From NCBI GenBank assembly GCA_000433095.1, contig HF991472.1, positions 36,273-100,272 on the forward strand: 64,000 nt of DNA. The letters are read 5' to 3'. The notes beneath the pieces were generated by a model. That model was not told where the DNA came from. It did not search any database and saw only the letters and a program-made list of their open reading frames with translations. Source of the stretch: Clostridium sp. CAG:967. Lineage in GTDB: Bacteria > Cyanobacteriota > Vampirovibrionia > Gastranaerophilales > Gastranaerophilaceae. This document shows, piece after piece, positions 63,304-64,000 of this stretch (its first letter is position 1; each line of letters opens with the position of its first letter). Made by a program: the position numbers and the translations under genes.

Positions 63304-63332
63304 AAACCCCGTAAAAAACGGGGTTTTGTTAT
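63304..63332 (+). terminator. Terminator of the DAACS gene
   Basis: AAAACCCCG/CGGGGTTTT stem with loop TAAAAAA, followed by GTT. Confidence 0.8.
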
Positions 63333-63348
63333 TAAAAGGACAATCTGA

Positions 63349-63696
63349 ATGAACAATAGAAAATTCGGTGATGCCGGCGAAGATTTAGCTTGCCGGTATC
63401 TGGAAAAACAAGGATATGAAATTTTAGAAAGAAACAAGCATTATTCAAAATTTTGCGAAATTGATATTATTGCAAAAATAAAAAAAACTGTTATTTTCGT
63501 TGAAGTCAAAACACGCAAAACCGACAGTTTCGGCACTCCTTTTGAGGCAATTACCAGAACCAAGTATGAAAATATCAAAAAAGGTGTTCAATTTTATCTT
63601 TCAGAAAACAAGATAAAAGATTACAGAATTGATGTGATAGGAATTACCCTAAAACCTGAAATACAAATAAATCATCTTAAAAATATCAGTCTATAG
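63349..63696 (+). CDS. yraN: YraN/UPF0102 endonuclease-like protein
   Basis: A 115-aa protein of the UPF0102 family with the PD-(D/E)xK-like core: GDAGEDLACRYLEKQGYEIL, FCEIDIIAK and VIFVEVKTRKTDSFGTPFEAI. Related to Holliday-junction resolvase folds; function undetermined. AAAGGA precedes ATG 63349. Its stop overlaps the convergent partial gene by about 10 bp. Confidence 0.9.
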   Translation: MNNRKFGDAGEDLACRYLEKQGYEILERNKHYSKFCEIDIIAKIKKTVIFVEVKTRKTDSFGTPFEAITRTKYENIKKGVQFYLSENKIKDYRIDVIGITLKPEIQINHLKNISL

Positions 63697-64000
63697 AGGG
63701 AATATTAAACTTATTATCAACATAAATAAGTCTTCCGTCATTAATCATCTCTTTGTAATTTTCCTTGTCATATGCATTTAGGAATGAATTAACACTTTCT
63801 TTATCAAGCAAAGCACTGGGATTTTCGAGTTTACGTTTTTTATTTTTACGTACTCCTGTATAATGATGCATAATCAAATTATCTGCAAACCAGCATCTAT
63901 GAAAAAGTTTCAATGCAATTTTTCTTGTAGGGTCTATCTTCCAGCATAAATGCGTATTTGCTTTTACATCAAGCTTTGAGAGCTTATCAACTTTATAAAT
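63686..64000 (-). CDS. C-terminal part of a larger protein, runs off the window
   Basis: An uninterrupted frame of 104 codons from the window edge to the stop; the true start lies beyond 64000. The tail (WKIDPTRKIALKLFHRCWFA, HHYTGVRKNKKRKLENPSAL) is basic and aromatic, reminiscent of the C-terminal part of some family 2 glycosyltransferase-like proteins, which is only a guess. Confidence 0.6.
   Translation of the reverse strand: MYKVDKLSKLDVKANTHLCWKIDPTRKIALKLFHRCWFADNLIMHHYTGVRKNKKRKLENPSALLDKESVNSFLNAYDKENYKEMINDGRLIYVDNKFNIPSID

Overview
This AT-rich 64 kb stretch looks like chromosome of a gut Gastranaerophilales (Melainabacteria/Vampirovibrionia, the non-photosynthetic sister group of Cyanobacteria). 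That assignment is inference. It rests on prepilin-like proteins with the N-terminal signature GFTLAEVLITLGIIGVVAAM, on several lineage-type proteins of unknown function with an N-terminal F-x-G motif, and on a Gram-negative envelope (MCE/MlaD and AsmA-like proteins, TolC-type channel) in a fermenter with glycogen/starch enzymes. I see no rRNA, no CRISPR array and no transposase.

Layout. 1-2334 appears to be the end of an integrated element: a HEPN-like gene and a Fic gene lie left of a displaced tRNA-Met 3' half (2335-2379) that still carries CCA. 2418-8764 holds queF, an HxlR remnant, and a run with two SGNH-type hydrolases, a B12-type radical SAM enzyme and an EamA transporter. 8765-20067 is mostly envelope and housekeeping: SIMPL protein, gdhA, an orphan histidine kinase, MCE protein, a giant AsmA-like protein and a secreted GH13 enzyme. 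20135-20920 holds two copies of a structured RNA element with a tiny hydrophobic ORF. 20934-33084 has an acyltransferase, galE, pirin, pnuC, an EamA transporter and a complete TetR-TolC-ybhGFSR efflux operon. 33102-45173 has tRNA-Ser, aroA, a PAS kinase, tRNA-Met, a sugar nucleotidyltransferase, tRNA-Lys, a metal exporter, a PHP protein and a K+/H+ antiporter. 45174-53399 has XRE regulators around large palindromes, YqeG, two U32-family proteins, an orphan MalG permease, a TPR/NHL gene broken by a 37-bp duplication, and malQ. 53542-56404 is an inverted pair of nearly identical prepilin genes around an 80-aa gene and maf. 56494-64000 has XRE, SEC-C and TPR proteins, a tRNA-Pro array preceded by tRNA-mimicking elements, a DJ-1/PfpI protein, a DAACS symporter, YraN and a gene running off the end.

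Two things are hardest to explain by known families. The first is a set of about 100-bp elements directly upstream of tRNA-Pro and tRNA-Met. Each begins with a copy of the 5' end of its own tRNA, then continues into shared non-tRNA hairpins. The second is the twin 200-bp elements at 20135 and 20716, which combine an SD sequence nearly fully complementary to the 16S tail, an SD-sequestering 5' segment, a long-range 5'-3' pairing and a covarying hairpin inside the ORF. They resemble type I toxin mRNAs but match none that I recognise.

Start codons were moved from the longest ORF where an SD, a promoter or family length argued for it. All functional calls come from reading motifs, not from searches.
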